Assembly (NCBI GenBank): GCA_965261455.1
Contig: OZ253453.1
Coordinates: forward strand, 1,054,001-1,118,000
From: DAOUKH01 sp965261455
GTDB lineage: Bacteria > Chloroflexota > Dehalococcoidia > SHYB01
Length of the DNA: 64,000 bases
Reading direction: 5' to 3'
The translations under genes and the position numbers were made by a program. Each line of letters begins with the position of its first letter. Within the stretch, counting starts at the first letter, position 1. Shown in pieces: positions 50,490-58,541 of the stretch. The notes beneath the pieces are model-generated. The model was not told the DNA's origin. It did no database searches and saw only the letters and a program-made list of their open reading frames with translations.

Positions 50490-50918
50490 CTAGCTGCGCG
50501 GGTAGGGGTCTACCATGATCGTGGCTTCGCCGGTGAGGACTTCGGCGCCGTCTTGGTTCACGCATTTCGCGTCGAGGGTGACGATGGGTTTGTCGTCGCG
50601 GACACGCGTGACGATGCATTCGGCGGTGACGGTGTCGCCGGGGAAGACGGGTGCCACGAACCGGATGTTCATGCCGAGGAAGATGACGGTGACCTTGGGG
50701 TCGGCCATCTCGACTCCGAGAACGGCGGAGAGCAGCCCTGCCGAGATAACGCCGTGGGCGACCTGCTTCCCGAAGCGGGTCTGCCCGCCGTAGCTGGGGT
50801 CGAGGTGCAGGGGCTGGGTATCGCCGGTGAGCTCGGCGAAGCTTGCCACGGCCTCCTGGCTGATCGTCTTGGTCACGCTGCCCTTGGCGCCGACCTTGAA
50901 TCGTTCCATCGGGTCCAT
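50490..50918 (-). CDS. MaoC-like (R)-specific enoyl-CoA hydratase
   Basis: 142 residues with one hot-dog fold. ASFAELTGDTQPLHLDP at about 27-43 contains the Asp and His of the hydratase 2 motif, followed by GGQTRFGKQVAHGVISAGL. The C-terminal strand set ends GEATIMVDPYP. Size is that of single-domain PhaJ-type enzymes. Adds water to trans-2-enoyl-CoA to form the (R)-3-hydroxy isomer. Same strand as the hydroxyacyl-CoA dehydrogenase gene at 51018, 100 bases apart; likely co-transcribed. Confidence 0.85.
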   Translation of the reverse strand: MDPMERFKVGAKGSVTKTISQEAVASFAELTGDTQPLHLDPSYGGQTRFGKQVAHGVISAGLLSAVLGVEMADPKVTVIFLGMNIRFVAPVFPGDTVTAECIVTRVRDDKPIVTLDAKCVNQDGAEVLTGEATIMVDPYPRS

Positions 50919-51017
50919 GCTTTCGCTCCCTTTCAGATTGTCTGTGGTTATGTCGTGTGACGGGAGATGGCCGCGGTCACCGGAGTCGGGGCTTTGGGCC
51001 GGGCCGGACGCCGCGCC

Positions 51018-51872
51018 CTAGCCGCTGTAGTCGTAGAAGCCCCGCCCCGTCTTCTGTCCCAGCAGTCCCGATTGGACCATCTGCCGCAGGAGCGGCGCGG
51101 GCCGGTACTTCGAGTCGGCGAGGTCGCGGTGCAGGACTTCGATGACGGCGAGGCAGATGTCGAGCCCGATGAGATCGGCGAGCTCGAGCGGCCCCATGGG
51201 GTGGTTCGTCCCCAGCTTCATGACGGTGTCGATGTCTTCCTTCGACGCGATGCCCTCGGAGTAGAGGAAGACGGCCTCGTTGATCATCGGTCCGAGGAGG
51301 CGGTTCGCCACGAAGCCGGGCGAGTCCTTGACGGTGACCTTCGTCTTGCCGATGCGCTCGGAAAGCTCGACGGCGCGCGCGATGGTCTCGTCGGAGGTGA
51401 GCAGGGCGCGCACGATCTCGACGAGCTTCATCACCGGGGCCGGATTAAAGAAGTGGATGCCGCAAAAGTTCCACGGGCGTTCGAGGACGCTCGCCATGCC
51501 GGTGATGGGGATGGTCGAGGTGTTCGACGCGATGACGGCGTTCTCGGAGAGATGCTTCTCGACGGCGCCGAGGACCCCGGCCTTGACGCCTGCGTCCTCA
51601 TAGACCGCCTCGATGACCATCTCGCACGAGGCGAAGCCGTCGTAGGAGTCGACGGGCGTGATCAGGCCGCAGACTTGGTCGACGGCCGCCTCGTCCATGC
51701 GCCCGTCCTTCACGCGCCGCATCAGCCGCTTACGAGTGTCGGCGACGGCCTGCACGGCCTGCCCCGGGCGCTCGTCGGTCAGCACGGCGGGAAGCCCCGC
51801 CTGCGCGATCACTTGGGCGATACCGCCGCCCATCTGACCCGCGCCAATCACTCCAATAGGACCTTCGATCAT
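51018..51872 (-). CDS. 3-hydroxyacyl-CoA dehydrogenase
   Basis: 284 residues from ATG 51872 (GGGAGG upstream, and MIEGPIGVIGAGQMGGGIAQ gives the expected short head). Rossmann motif GVIGAGQMGGGIAQ at 6-19. SNTSTIPITGMASVLERPWN and GIHFFNPAPVMKLVEIVRA carry the catalytic His (HFFNP) and the following Glu region. The C-terminal helical domain begins near PGFVANRLLGPMINEAV and has the MGPLELADLIGLD signature. Length fits HbdA/PaaH-type single enzymes. Oxidises 3-hydroxyacyl-CoA with NAD(P). The paired MaoC hydratase would supply an R-alcohol, while this enzyme normally takes S; its usual hydratase may be the crotonase at 49088. Confidence 0.9.
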   Translation of the reverse strand: MIEGPIGVIGAGQMGGGIAQVIAQAGLPAVLTDERPGQAVQAVADTRKRLMRRVKDGRMDEAAVDQVCGLITPVDSYDGFASCEMVIEAVYEDAGVKAGVLGAVEKHLSENAVIASNTSTIPITGMASVLERPWNFCGIHFFNPAPVMKLVEIVRALLTSDETIARAVELSERIGKTKVTVKDSPGFVANRLLGPMINEAVFLYSEGIASKEDIDTVMKLGTNHPMGPLELADLIGLDICLAVIEVLHRDLADSKYRPAPLLRQMVQSGLLGQKTGRGFYDYSG

Positions 51873-51994
51873 CAGCGCCTCCCGCCCGCCGTCGCGGGCG
51901 TCACCGATGATAAGACCCCGCGCGCCCAAGCGCCACCGCCGGGGGCTCAGGCTGACGGCGACAAAGCTCGCGCCGCTTCGCGTATCATGGAGGC

Positions 51995-53494
51995 ATGACG
52001 ACTCGCGCGCCCGTCCTTGCCGCCGACGTTGTGATCGTGGGCGGCGGCAACGCCGGCCTCGCCGCCGCCTTGGCGGCGCGGGAGGCGGGCGCGTCCGTTC
52101 TGATTCTCGAAAAGGCTCCCCGTCACCTCCGCGGCGGCAACACCTACTTCACCGGCGGGCTCTTCCGCTTCGCCTACGACGGTTGGGACGAGATCGCCCA
52201 GCTCCTCCGCGACACGTCGGAGCAAGAACGCGACTCCGTCGACGTTGGCGCCTATCCCGCCGCGGCCTTCTACGACGACGTCATGCGGGTGACCGAAGGG
52301 CTGGCCGACGCGGAACTCACCGACATCCTCGTCACGGAATCGTTCCCCACCATGAAGTGGATGAGCGACCGGGGCGCGCGCTGGGTCTTGGCTTACGGAC
52401 GGCAGGCCTTCCGGGAGAACGGGGTGATGAGGTTCTGGGGCGGCCTGACCGTGGAGGCCGTGGGCGGCGGCAAGGGCCTTTCCGACCGCCTGTTTGAGTT
52501 GGCGGAGCGTTCCGGCGTCGAGGTCGTCTACGGCGCCAAGGCCGTCGCACTCGACGTGGGCGGCGACGGCGCGGCGCGGGGGGTCACGGTGCAGGACGGA
52601 GACGGGCGCCGAACCATCGCGGCTCGCGCGGTCGTGCTCGCCAGCGGCGGATTCGAGGCGAACCCCGAGATGCGCACGCGGTATCTTGGCCCCGGCTGGG
52701 ACCTCGCCAAGGTCCGAGGCGTCCGCTTCAACACCGGCGACGGCATCCGCATGGCCCTGGACGTCGGCGCGCAGCCCTTCGGCCACTGGAGCGGCTGCCA
52801 TGCGGTGGCGTGGGACCTCAACGCCCCGCCCTTCGGCGATCGCAACGTCGCCGACCTCTTCCAGAAGCATTCCTACCCCCTCGGGCTGATCGTCAACGTC
52901 GATGGGGAGCGATTCGTCGATGAAGGAGCGGACTTCCGCAACTACACCTACGCGAAGTACGGCCGCGAGATCCTGCGCCAACCGCGGCGCGCCGCGTTCC
53001 AGATCTTCGACGCCAAGGTCGCGGACTTGCTGCGCGACGAGTACCGCATCGCGCAGGTGTCAAAGATCGAGTCGGACAGCATCGAGGGCCTCGCCGATGG
53101 TCTCGGCGTCGACGTGCAGGGGTTGGTCCGCACCGTCGAGCGGTTCAACGCCGCGGTGCAGCCGGGGGAGTTCGCCCCCGCCGCCCTCGATGGGAAGCGC
53201 ACCCAGGGCATCGATCCCCCCAAGTCGAACTGGGCACTGCCGCTGGATACGCCGCCCTACGTTGGCTTCGCGGTCACCTGCGGCATCACGTTCACCTTCG
53301 GCGGGCTGCGCATCGACCGGAACGCCCAGATGCTGGATACGGAAGACCGGCCCATGCCGGGACTCTTCGCCGCCGGCGAGCTGGTGGGCGGCCTCTTTTA
53401 CCACAACTACCCGGGCGGCTCGGGGCTAATGGCGGGGGCCGTCTTCGGCAAGATCGCCGGCGCGTCGGCGGGCCGGGCGGCGCGGCCGGCCTAG
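51995..53494 (+). CDS. FAD-dependent dehydrogenase, tricarballylate dehydrogenase-like
   Basis: 499 residues. FAD motif ADVVIVGGGNAGLAAALAARE starts at residue 7. RHLRGGNTYFTGGLFRFAYD follows as in TcuA-like proteins. The active-site-type region includes RVLASGGFEANPEMRTRYLGP, and the C-terminal FAD motif is GLFAAGELVGGLFYHNYPGG near residues 448-467. Overall length and motif order match FAD-dependent tricarballylate dehydrogenase TcuA, but the substrate is not certain; related enzymes include fumarate reductase and 3-ketosteroid dehydrogenase types. No TcuB iron-sulfur or TcuC transporter gene is adjacent. The 3' end overlaps that of the convergent amidohydrolase by four bases. Confidence 0.75.
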   Translation: MTTRAPVLAADVVIVGGGNAGLAAALAAREAGASVLILEKAPRHLRGGNTYFTGGLFRFAYDGWDEIAQLLRDTSEQERDSVDVGAYPAAAFYDDVMRVTEGLADAELTDILVTESFPTMKWMSDRGARWVLAYGRQAFRENGVMRFWGGLTVEAVGGGKGLSDRLFELAERSGVEVVYGAKAVALDVGGDGAARGVTVQDGDGRRTIAARAVVLASGGFEANPEMRTRYLGPGWDLAKVRGVRFNTGDGIRMALDVGAQPFGHWSGCHAVAWDLNAPPFGDRNVADLFQKHSYPLGLIVNVDGERFVDEGADFRNYTYAKYGREILRQPRRAAFQIFDAKVADLLRDEYRIAQVSKIESDSIEGLADGLGVDVQGLVRTVERFNAAVQPGEFAPAALDGKRTQGIDPPKSNWALPLDTPPYVGFAVTCGITFTFGGLRIDRNAQMLDTEDRPMPGLFAAGELVGGLFYHNYPGGSGLMAGAVFGKIAGASAGRAARPA

Positions 53495-55185
53495 TTGTAG
53501 TACGTGCTGCGCAGCGTGCGGCCGGGGAGGTCGCCGGAGTGCTTGCCGTGTTCTAGGAGCACCCGGCCGTTGACCAAGGTGTACTCGATCCCCGTGGCGT
53601 GCTGCACAAGGCGTGTCGCTCCGCCGGGCATGTCGTCGACGAACTCGCGGGCGCTGGTGTTCACCGTCCGCGGATCGAAGATGGTGATATCGGCGGCGAG
53701 GCCCTCCTTGAGGAAGCCGCGGTCGGTGATCCCCGACTCCTCGGCGGGGACGCCGGTGATCAACCGCACGGCGTGCTCCAGCGTCATAGCCTGCTTCTCG
53801 CGCACCCAATAGCCGAGCAACCGCGTGCAGAAGCCGGTGTTGACCTCGGTGATGAGGTGCGCCCCGGCGTCGGTGAATCCGGCCGCGATATGCGGGGTAC
53901 TGAGCACCGCCGGAATCACGTTCTCGTCCGGGTTCCGCGAGTCAAGCAGCCGCATCTGCGTCCCCAAGTCCTCGTCGAGCGCGATGTCGAAGGCCGTGTC
54001 GAGCGGGTCCTTGCCCAGATCGGCGGCGATGTCGCTCACCTTCATCATGTTGAACCGCTCGTACTTGGGAGTGGCGGCCTTCACTAGGACGATGCGGTCC
54101 CAGCGGGCGGGCAGACCGGGCAGCGGGTCGGACTTCATCTCCTCGCGAAGGACAGCGCGGGTCGCCGGGTCGCGCATCGCGCGCAGCTTCTCCTCGCGGC
54201 CCAGCATCAGCACCTTCTGCCATTTGGGGAAGCGGTCGAAGACGTTGGTGAAGCGGAAGTTGAACTCGAAGTCGTCGGGCTGGGTGTAGCCCAGAGCAAA
54301 GAAGGGTACGCCCTCGGCGCGCAGGGCGTTGAAGTCGGCGAGGCGCTGCTCCCAGGCGTCCGGCTTGTCCAGCGTCGCCGAGATCGCGCTCCAGCAGACG
54401 GGCCGGCCGCTGATCTCGGCGAGCCGCTTCAGGCGCGCCCGCCCCTCGCTGCGCGTGTGAGTGAACTCGCTGCCGGCCGCCATCTCTATGAAGCCAACCT
54501 TCGTCCCCTTCAGGACGGCAGCCAGGTCCATAAACTCGTCGAGCGCGGCGGCGCGGCTGGGCACGGGGCGGCCGTCGCCATCCCAGTGCGAGAAGCCCCG
54601 CGACGTAGTCAGGCCGGCGCCGCCGGCGTCGAGCGACTCGGCGATCACCGCCTTCATCTTCTCGATCTCCTCGGCGGTCGCCTCGCGCTCGGAGGCGTCG
54701 GCGCCCATCACGTAGCGCCGGACCGCGCTATGCCCCACCTGCGCGATCGCGTTGAGGCCGATCCCCTTGTCCAGGGTGTCGAGGTACTCGCCGAACGACT
54801 CCCACGGCCAAGGGAGCGTCCGTTTGAGGACGCCGATGTCCATCCCCTCCACGCGGGCGAGCATGTGGGCCATCCAGTCCTGGTCCTCCGGCTTGCAAGG
54901 GGCGATGGTGAAGCCGCAGTTGCCCATGATCACGGTGGTGACACCGTGCCAGCACGTCGAGGTGGCGATGGGATCCCACAGGAGTTGCGCGTCGTAGTGG
55001 GTATGCATGTCCCAGAAGCCGGGCGCGACGGCCTTGCCGTCGGCGTCGATCACACGGTCGGCGGTCTCGGTCCCATTGCCCACGGACGCGATCTTGCCGT
55101 CCTTCACGGCAACGTTCCCTCGGTAGGCCGGAGCCCCCGTGCCGTCAACGATCAGCCCGTCTTTGATGAGAATGTCGGCGCCCAT
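53491..55185 (-). CDS. N-acyl-D-amino-acid deacylase (amidohydrolase superfamily)
   Basis: 564 residues. Begins DILIKDGLIVDGTGAPAYRG. The metal motif DMHTHYDAQLLWDP at about 61-74 gives HxH, followed by WHGVTTVIMGNCGFTIAPC with the conserved Cys that bridges the metal in D-aminoacylase. SRGFSHWDGDG and TDAGAHLI come later, with the C-terminal LRSTYYN end. Length fits D-aminoacylase and related enamidase enzymes of about 480-570 residues. Releases an acyl group from N-acyl-D-amino acids or a similar amide. Convergent overlap with the flavoprotein gene. Confidence 0.85.
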   Translation of the reverse strand: MGADILIKDGLIVDGTGAPAYRGNVAVKDGKIASVGNGTETADRVIDADGKAVAPGFWDMHTHYDAQLLWDPIATSTCWHGVTTVIMGNCGFTIAPCKPEDQDWMAHMLARVEGMDIGVLKRTLPWPWESFGEYLDTLDKGIGLNAIAQVGHSAVRRYVMGADASEREATAEEIEKMKAVIAESLDAGGAGLTTSRGFSHWDGDGRPVPSRAAALDEFMDLAAVLKGTKVGFIEMAAGSEFTHTRSEGRARLKRLAEISGRPVCWSAISATLDKPDAWEQRLADFNALRAEGVPFFALGYTQPDDFEFNFRFTNVFDRFPKWQKVLMLGREEKLRAMRDPATRAVLREEMKSDPLPGLPARWDRIVLVKAATPKYERFNMMKVSDIAADLGKDPLDTAFDIALDEDLGTQMRLLDSRNPDENVIPAVLSTPHIAAGFTDAGAHLITEVNTGFCTRLLGYWVREKQAMTLEHAVRLITGVPAEESGITDRGFLKEGLAADITIFDPRTVNTSAREFVDDMPGGATRLVQHATGIEYTLVNGRVLLEHGKHSGDLPGRTLRSTYYN

Positions 55186-55349
55186 GGTCTACCTCAGCTT
55201 CCGCGCGTTCGCCTGCCGCTCTGAGCGGACGCCGCCATCTTAGCATTCACGTCCCGCGAAAGTGTCCCCAAGGGCACGGCCGGTTTGACCCGTCCGGCGT
55301 CGCGGGACTAGAGTAAACGCCGCCGGAGGAACGCCGGCGGGGAGCAGCC

Positions 55350-57743
55350 ATGTCAGCGCGAGCCTGCGACGGGATTCGAGTCCTCGACTTCAGCCGGGGG
55401 ATGGGCGGCGCCATCGCCACCATGATGCTGGCGGACAACGGCGCGGACGTGATCAAGATCGAGCCGCCCGGCGGAGCGCCGGAGCGACAGATGCCGGCCT
55501 TCCTGCAGTGGGGCCGCGGCAAGCGAAGCGTCGTGCTCGACCTCAAGGCGAGCGAAGGCGTCGAGGCAGCCCGAAAGCTGGCGGCGACCGCCGACGTCGC
55601 GCTGGAGAACTTCCGCCCCGGAGTCGCCGACCGCATGGGGATCGGCTACGGCGAGCTTTCCAAGGAGAACCCAGGGCTCGTCTACTGCTCGATCACGGGC
55701 TTCGGCCCCAAGGGCCCCTACCGCGACGTCAAGGGTTACGACTCGATCGTGGCCGCCAAGTCGGGGCGCATGAACTGGGTGCCACGCTGGGAGCGCGAAG
55801 GCCCGGTATTCGAGTCGCTTCCCCGCATGACCTACGGCTCCGGCCAGCTCGCGGTCCAAGGCATCCTTGCCGCGCTGCTCGCCCGCGACAAGACGGGCCG
55901 CGGCCAGCACGTGCAGACCTCGCTTCTCCAAGTCGCCACCGCGCACGCCATGGGCCAATGGGCCGTCCCCGTGGGCGAGGAGGACGAGGCCGCGAAGCGC
56001 TTATCGGCGCGGCGGACGGGAGACAACCCGCACACCCAGATGCCCACCGGCTATCAGATCGTCCAATGCAAGGACGGTCGCTGGATTCAGATGGCCTCCA
56101 CCAGCGTCAAGATCTTCCGTTTCTTCATGGAGCTGCTCGGGCTCGACTACCTCTATGACGACCCCGGCTACCGTGACATGCCCTACGTCTTCCCGTCCGA
56201 GGACGACCGCAAGCGCGTCCACGGCCTGATCCGCGAGAAGATGCGGGAAAAGAACTCCGACGAGTGGATGCAGCTCTTCATCGCGAACGGCAACATCGGG
56301 GCGGAGCCGTACGTCACCACCAGGGAGTTCCTCCACCACCCGCAGGTCGAGGCTAACAACCTCTACTTCGAGTTGGACGACCCCCGCGTGGGCCCGATGC
56401 GGCAGGTCGGCCCCATCGCCGAGATGACCGCCACCCCGTCGCGGCCGCAGGGCCACGCGCCAGAGATGGGTGAGCATACGGATGCCGTCCTCGCCTCGCT
56501 CGACGCCGGCGGACCGTGGCGGGCCGACGCTCCATCGACCGCGCCCGCCGGCCCCAAGCCCCGCCTGCCCCTCGAAGGCTACACCGTGCTGGAGATGGCC
56601 TCGTACTACGCCGGCCCGTTCTCGACGACGCTGTTGTCCGAGATGGGGGCGCGGGTCATCAAGATCGAGCCGGTCTTCGGCGACCTCATGCGCCGCATCC
56701 ACGAGGTCTCCCACAAGGCCATCCAAGGGAAGGAGAGCATCGCGCTCGACCTCAAGACACCGGAGGGCCGCGAGATTCTCTACCGCATCATCGCCAGGGC
56801 CGACGCGCTGATGCAGAACTTCCGCCGCAACACCTGGAAGAACCTCGGGCTCGAATACGAAGACGTCCAGAAGGTCAACCCGCGCCTTGTCTACCTCTTC
56901 GCCGCCTCGTACGGCTCGAAGGGGCCGCAGGCGACGATGCCTGCCTTCCATCCCACCGTCAGCGCCATTGCCGGGGCCGGCGTCCGCATGTCCGGTGAGG
57001 GCAACCCTCCCATGGACTCGATGCAGGGAGACCCCGACGCGGCCATCTGCGCCGCAACGGCCCTCCTCCTCGGCCTCCAGGCGCGGGAGCGCACCGGCAA
57101 GGGCCAGTACATGGAGTCCCGCATGATCGCCAGCGGCAGCTACGGGACGTCGGACTGGTTCATGGAGTACGAAGGCATGCCCGAGGAGCCCATTCCCGAC
57201 TCCGATCAGCGCGGTTATCACGCCCTCCAACGCCTCTACCAGACGAGCGACGGCTGGGTGATGCTGGAATGCCCGACGCAGTCCGAGTGGCAAGATCTCT
57301 GCCACGCGCTCAACCGGGGCGACCTGATCGAGGACGACCGGTTCGCCTCGCCGGAGAGTCGCAAGGAGCACGACGAGGCCCTTGTCTCGGAGTTGGCCGC
57401 GGAGATGAAGGGACGCGCCTCCCAGGAGGTCGAGGCCCTGTTGCTCGCCCGTGATGTCGCCTGTGTCCGCGCCGACGACACCACCTGGGGCCGCTTCTAC
57501 ATCAGCGACTCGCAGATGGCGGAGAATAACTTCCGCGTTCAGGCCCACTCACCCGTCTTCGGCGGCGACTACAACCGGCACGGCCCCACTGTTTCTTTCT
57601 CGGATATGGAGACCCGCGCCGGCCCGCCCTCGTTCATCGGCGAGCAAACGCATGCCATCATGGCCGAAATCGGCTACTCCGGGGACGAGATCGCGGACCT
57701 CGAAGGCCGGGGCTTCATCGCACAGACCGACCGCTGGGCGTAG
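55350..57743 (+). CDS. Tandem CaiB/BaiF CoA-transferase (double domain)
   Basis: 797 residues made of two family III CoA-transferase domains. First about 5-380: IRVLDFSRGMGGAIATMMLA, LQWGRGKRSVVLDLKASE, RPGVADRMGIGYGE, RDKTGRGQ. Second about 400-797: YTVLEMASYYAGPFSTTLLS, GKESIALDLKTPEGRE, RERTGKGQ. The Asp expected before the RERTG block is present in the second domain (QGDPDAAICAATALLLGL) but is Thr or Tyr in the first (RMTYGSGQLAVQG). This is the same arrangement as the 43434 gene, so the two are paralogues sharing an inactive-looking first half. CoA transfer between acyl donors; the substrates are not known. Confidence 0.85.
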   Translation: MSARACDGIRVLDFSRGMGGAIATMMLADNGADVIKIEPPGGAPERQMPAFLQWGRGKRSVVLDLKASEGVEAARKLAATADVALENFRPGVADRMGIGYGELSKENPGLVYCSITGFGPKGPYRDVKGYDSIVAAKSGRMNWVPRWEREGPVFESLPRMTYGSGQLAVQGILAALLARDKTGRGQHVQTSLLQVATAHAMGQWAVPVGEEDEAAKRLSARRTGDNPHTQMPTGYQIVQCKDGRWIQMASTSVKIFRFFMELLGLDYLYDDPGYRDMPYVFPSEDDRKRVHGLIREKMREKNSDEWMQLFIANGNIGAEPYVTTREFLHHPQVEANNLYFELDDPRVGPMRQVGPIAEMTATPSRPQGHAPEMGEHTDAVLASLDAGGPWRADAPSTAPAGPKPRLPLEGYTVLEMASYYAGPFSTTLLSEMGARVIKIEPVFGDLMRRIHEVSHKAIQGKESIALDLKTPEGREILYRIIARADALMQNFRRNTWKNLGLEYEDVQKVNPRLVYLFAASYGSKGPQATMPAFHPTVSAIAGAGVRMSGEGNPPMDSMQGDPDAAICAATALLLGLQARERTGKGQYMESRMIASGSYGTSDWFMEYEGMPEEPIPDSDQRGYHALQRLYQTSDGWVMLECPTQSEWQDLCHALNRGDLIEDDRFASPESRKEHDEALVSELAAEMKGRASQEVEALLLARDVACVRADDTTWGRFYISDSQMAENNFRVQAHSPVFGGDYNRHGPTVSFSDMETRAGPPSFIGEQTHAIMAEIGYSGDEIADLEGRGFIAQTDRWA

Positions 57744-57861
57744 GTTCGGCTCTCTTGGCTCCACCGGGCCAGTCATAGCTACGAGCGTCTTGGAGGCCCG
57801 CGGATGACTATAGTCGTGACCATGGTAGAATTGCACCAGTCTGACAAGTTGGGATGGGAGC

Positions 57862-58146
57862 ATGGAAGAAGGCAGCAGCAAGGCCGCCGGCGGGCCCAAG
57901 ACCATCAAGGCCTCCGAGTTCAAGGCCAAGTGCCTGAAGCTCATGGACGAGGTCGCTGAGAGCGGCGAGGAGATCGTCATCACCAAGAACGGTCGTCCGG
58001 TCTCGCGGCTGACACCGTATCGGAAGAAGCCGAAGACGCTCTTTGCCATCGACCGCGGGAGGATAGAGGTCCTCGGCGACATCGGTGAGCCCGTTGACGT
58101 GGCATGGGAAGCCGAGGCCGGTATAGAAGTGGATCACCTGCCTTGA
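57862..58146 (+). CDS. Phd/YefM-type antitoxin
   Basis: 94 residues. The Phd/YefM core IKASEFKAKCLKLMDEVAES, then EEIVITKNGRPVSRLTPY, gives the DNA-binding dimer. The C-terminal tail (IDRGRIEVLGDIGEPVDVAW, then an acidic stretch) is expected to wrap round the VapC toxin. GGGATGGGAGC before ATG 57862 is the ribosome binding site. The stop TGA shares one base with the toxin start (TGATG), so translation is coupled. It binds its own operator with the toxin; TAGAAT at 57826-57831 may be the -10. Confidence 0.9.
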   Translation: MEEGSSKAAGGPKTIKASEFKAKCLKLMDEVAESGEEIVITKNGRPVSRLTPYRKKPKTLFAIDRGRIEVLGDIGEPVDVAWEAEAGIEVDHLP

Positions 58147-58541
58147 TGCTGCTCGACACGCAGGTGCTACTGTGGCTGAGGCTGGGAAATCCTAGGCTAG
58201 GGCCGCGCGCGCGGCGGCAAATCGATCGGTCCTGGGAGTCCGACGACCTGGGAGTCTCCGCAATCTCGTTCTGGGAAGTGGCGATGTTGAAGGAAAAGGG
58301 CCGCATACGGTTCCCCGAGGATGTTGGCCTCTGGCGGCGGGAACAACTGGAGCAGGGGCTGATCGAGATCCCCATTGACGGCGCGATAGGCGTCCGAGCC
58401 GCACTCCTGACAGGAGCGCATGCCGACCCCGCCGACCGCTTGATCATCGCCACCGCGATGGAAGGCCACCAACTGTTGACCGCCGATCAACGCATACTGC
58501 GCTGGCCCGGCACCCTGAGTCGGCTGGACGCGACGAACTAG
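58146..58541 (+). CDS. PIN-domain toxin (VapC-like)
   Basis: 131 residues from ATG 58146. PIN catalytic acidic residues are seen in MLLDTQVLLW (D4), AISFWEVAML (Glu, about 43) and DPADRLIIATA (Asp, about 97-100), the latter being the family's signature DxxDRxxxA; TADQRI comes near the end. An endoribonuclease, probably cutting a tRNA or mRNA, restrained by the coupled Phd-type antitoxin. Length is normal. The convergent amidohydrolase gene ends with a four-base overlap. Confidence 0.9.
   Translation: MLLDTQVLLWLRLGNPRLGPRARRQIDRSWESDDLGVSAISFWEVAMLKEKGRIRFPEDVGLWRREQLEQGLIEIPIDGAIGVRAALLTGAHADPADRLIIATAMEGHQLLTADQRILRWPGTLSRLDATN

Noticed and set aside
56001..57548. A 515-codon open frame on the minus strand
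   Set aside because: It is antisense to the CaiB fusion at 55350, has low-complexity Arg/Val/Leu/His composition and no recognisable motif. Long antisense frames are expected at this GC content.
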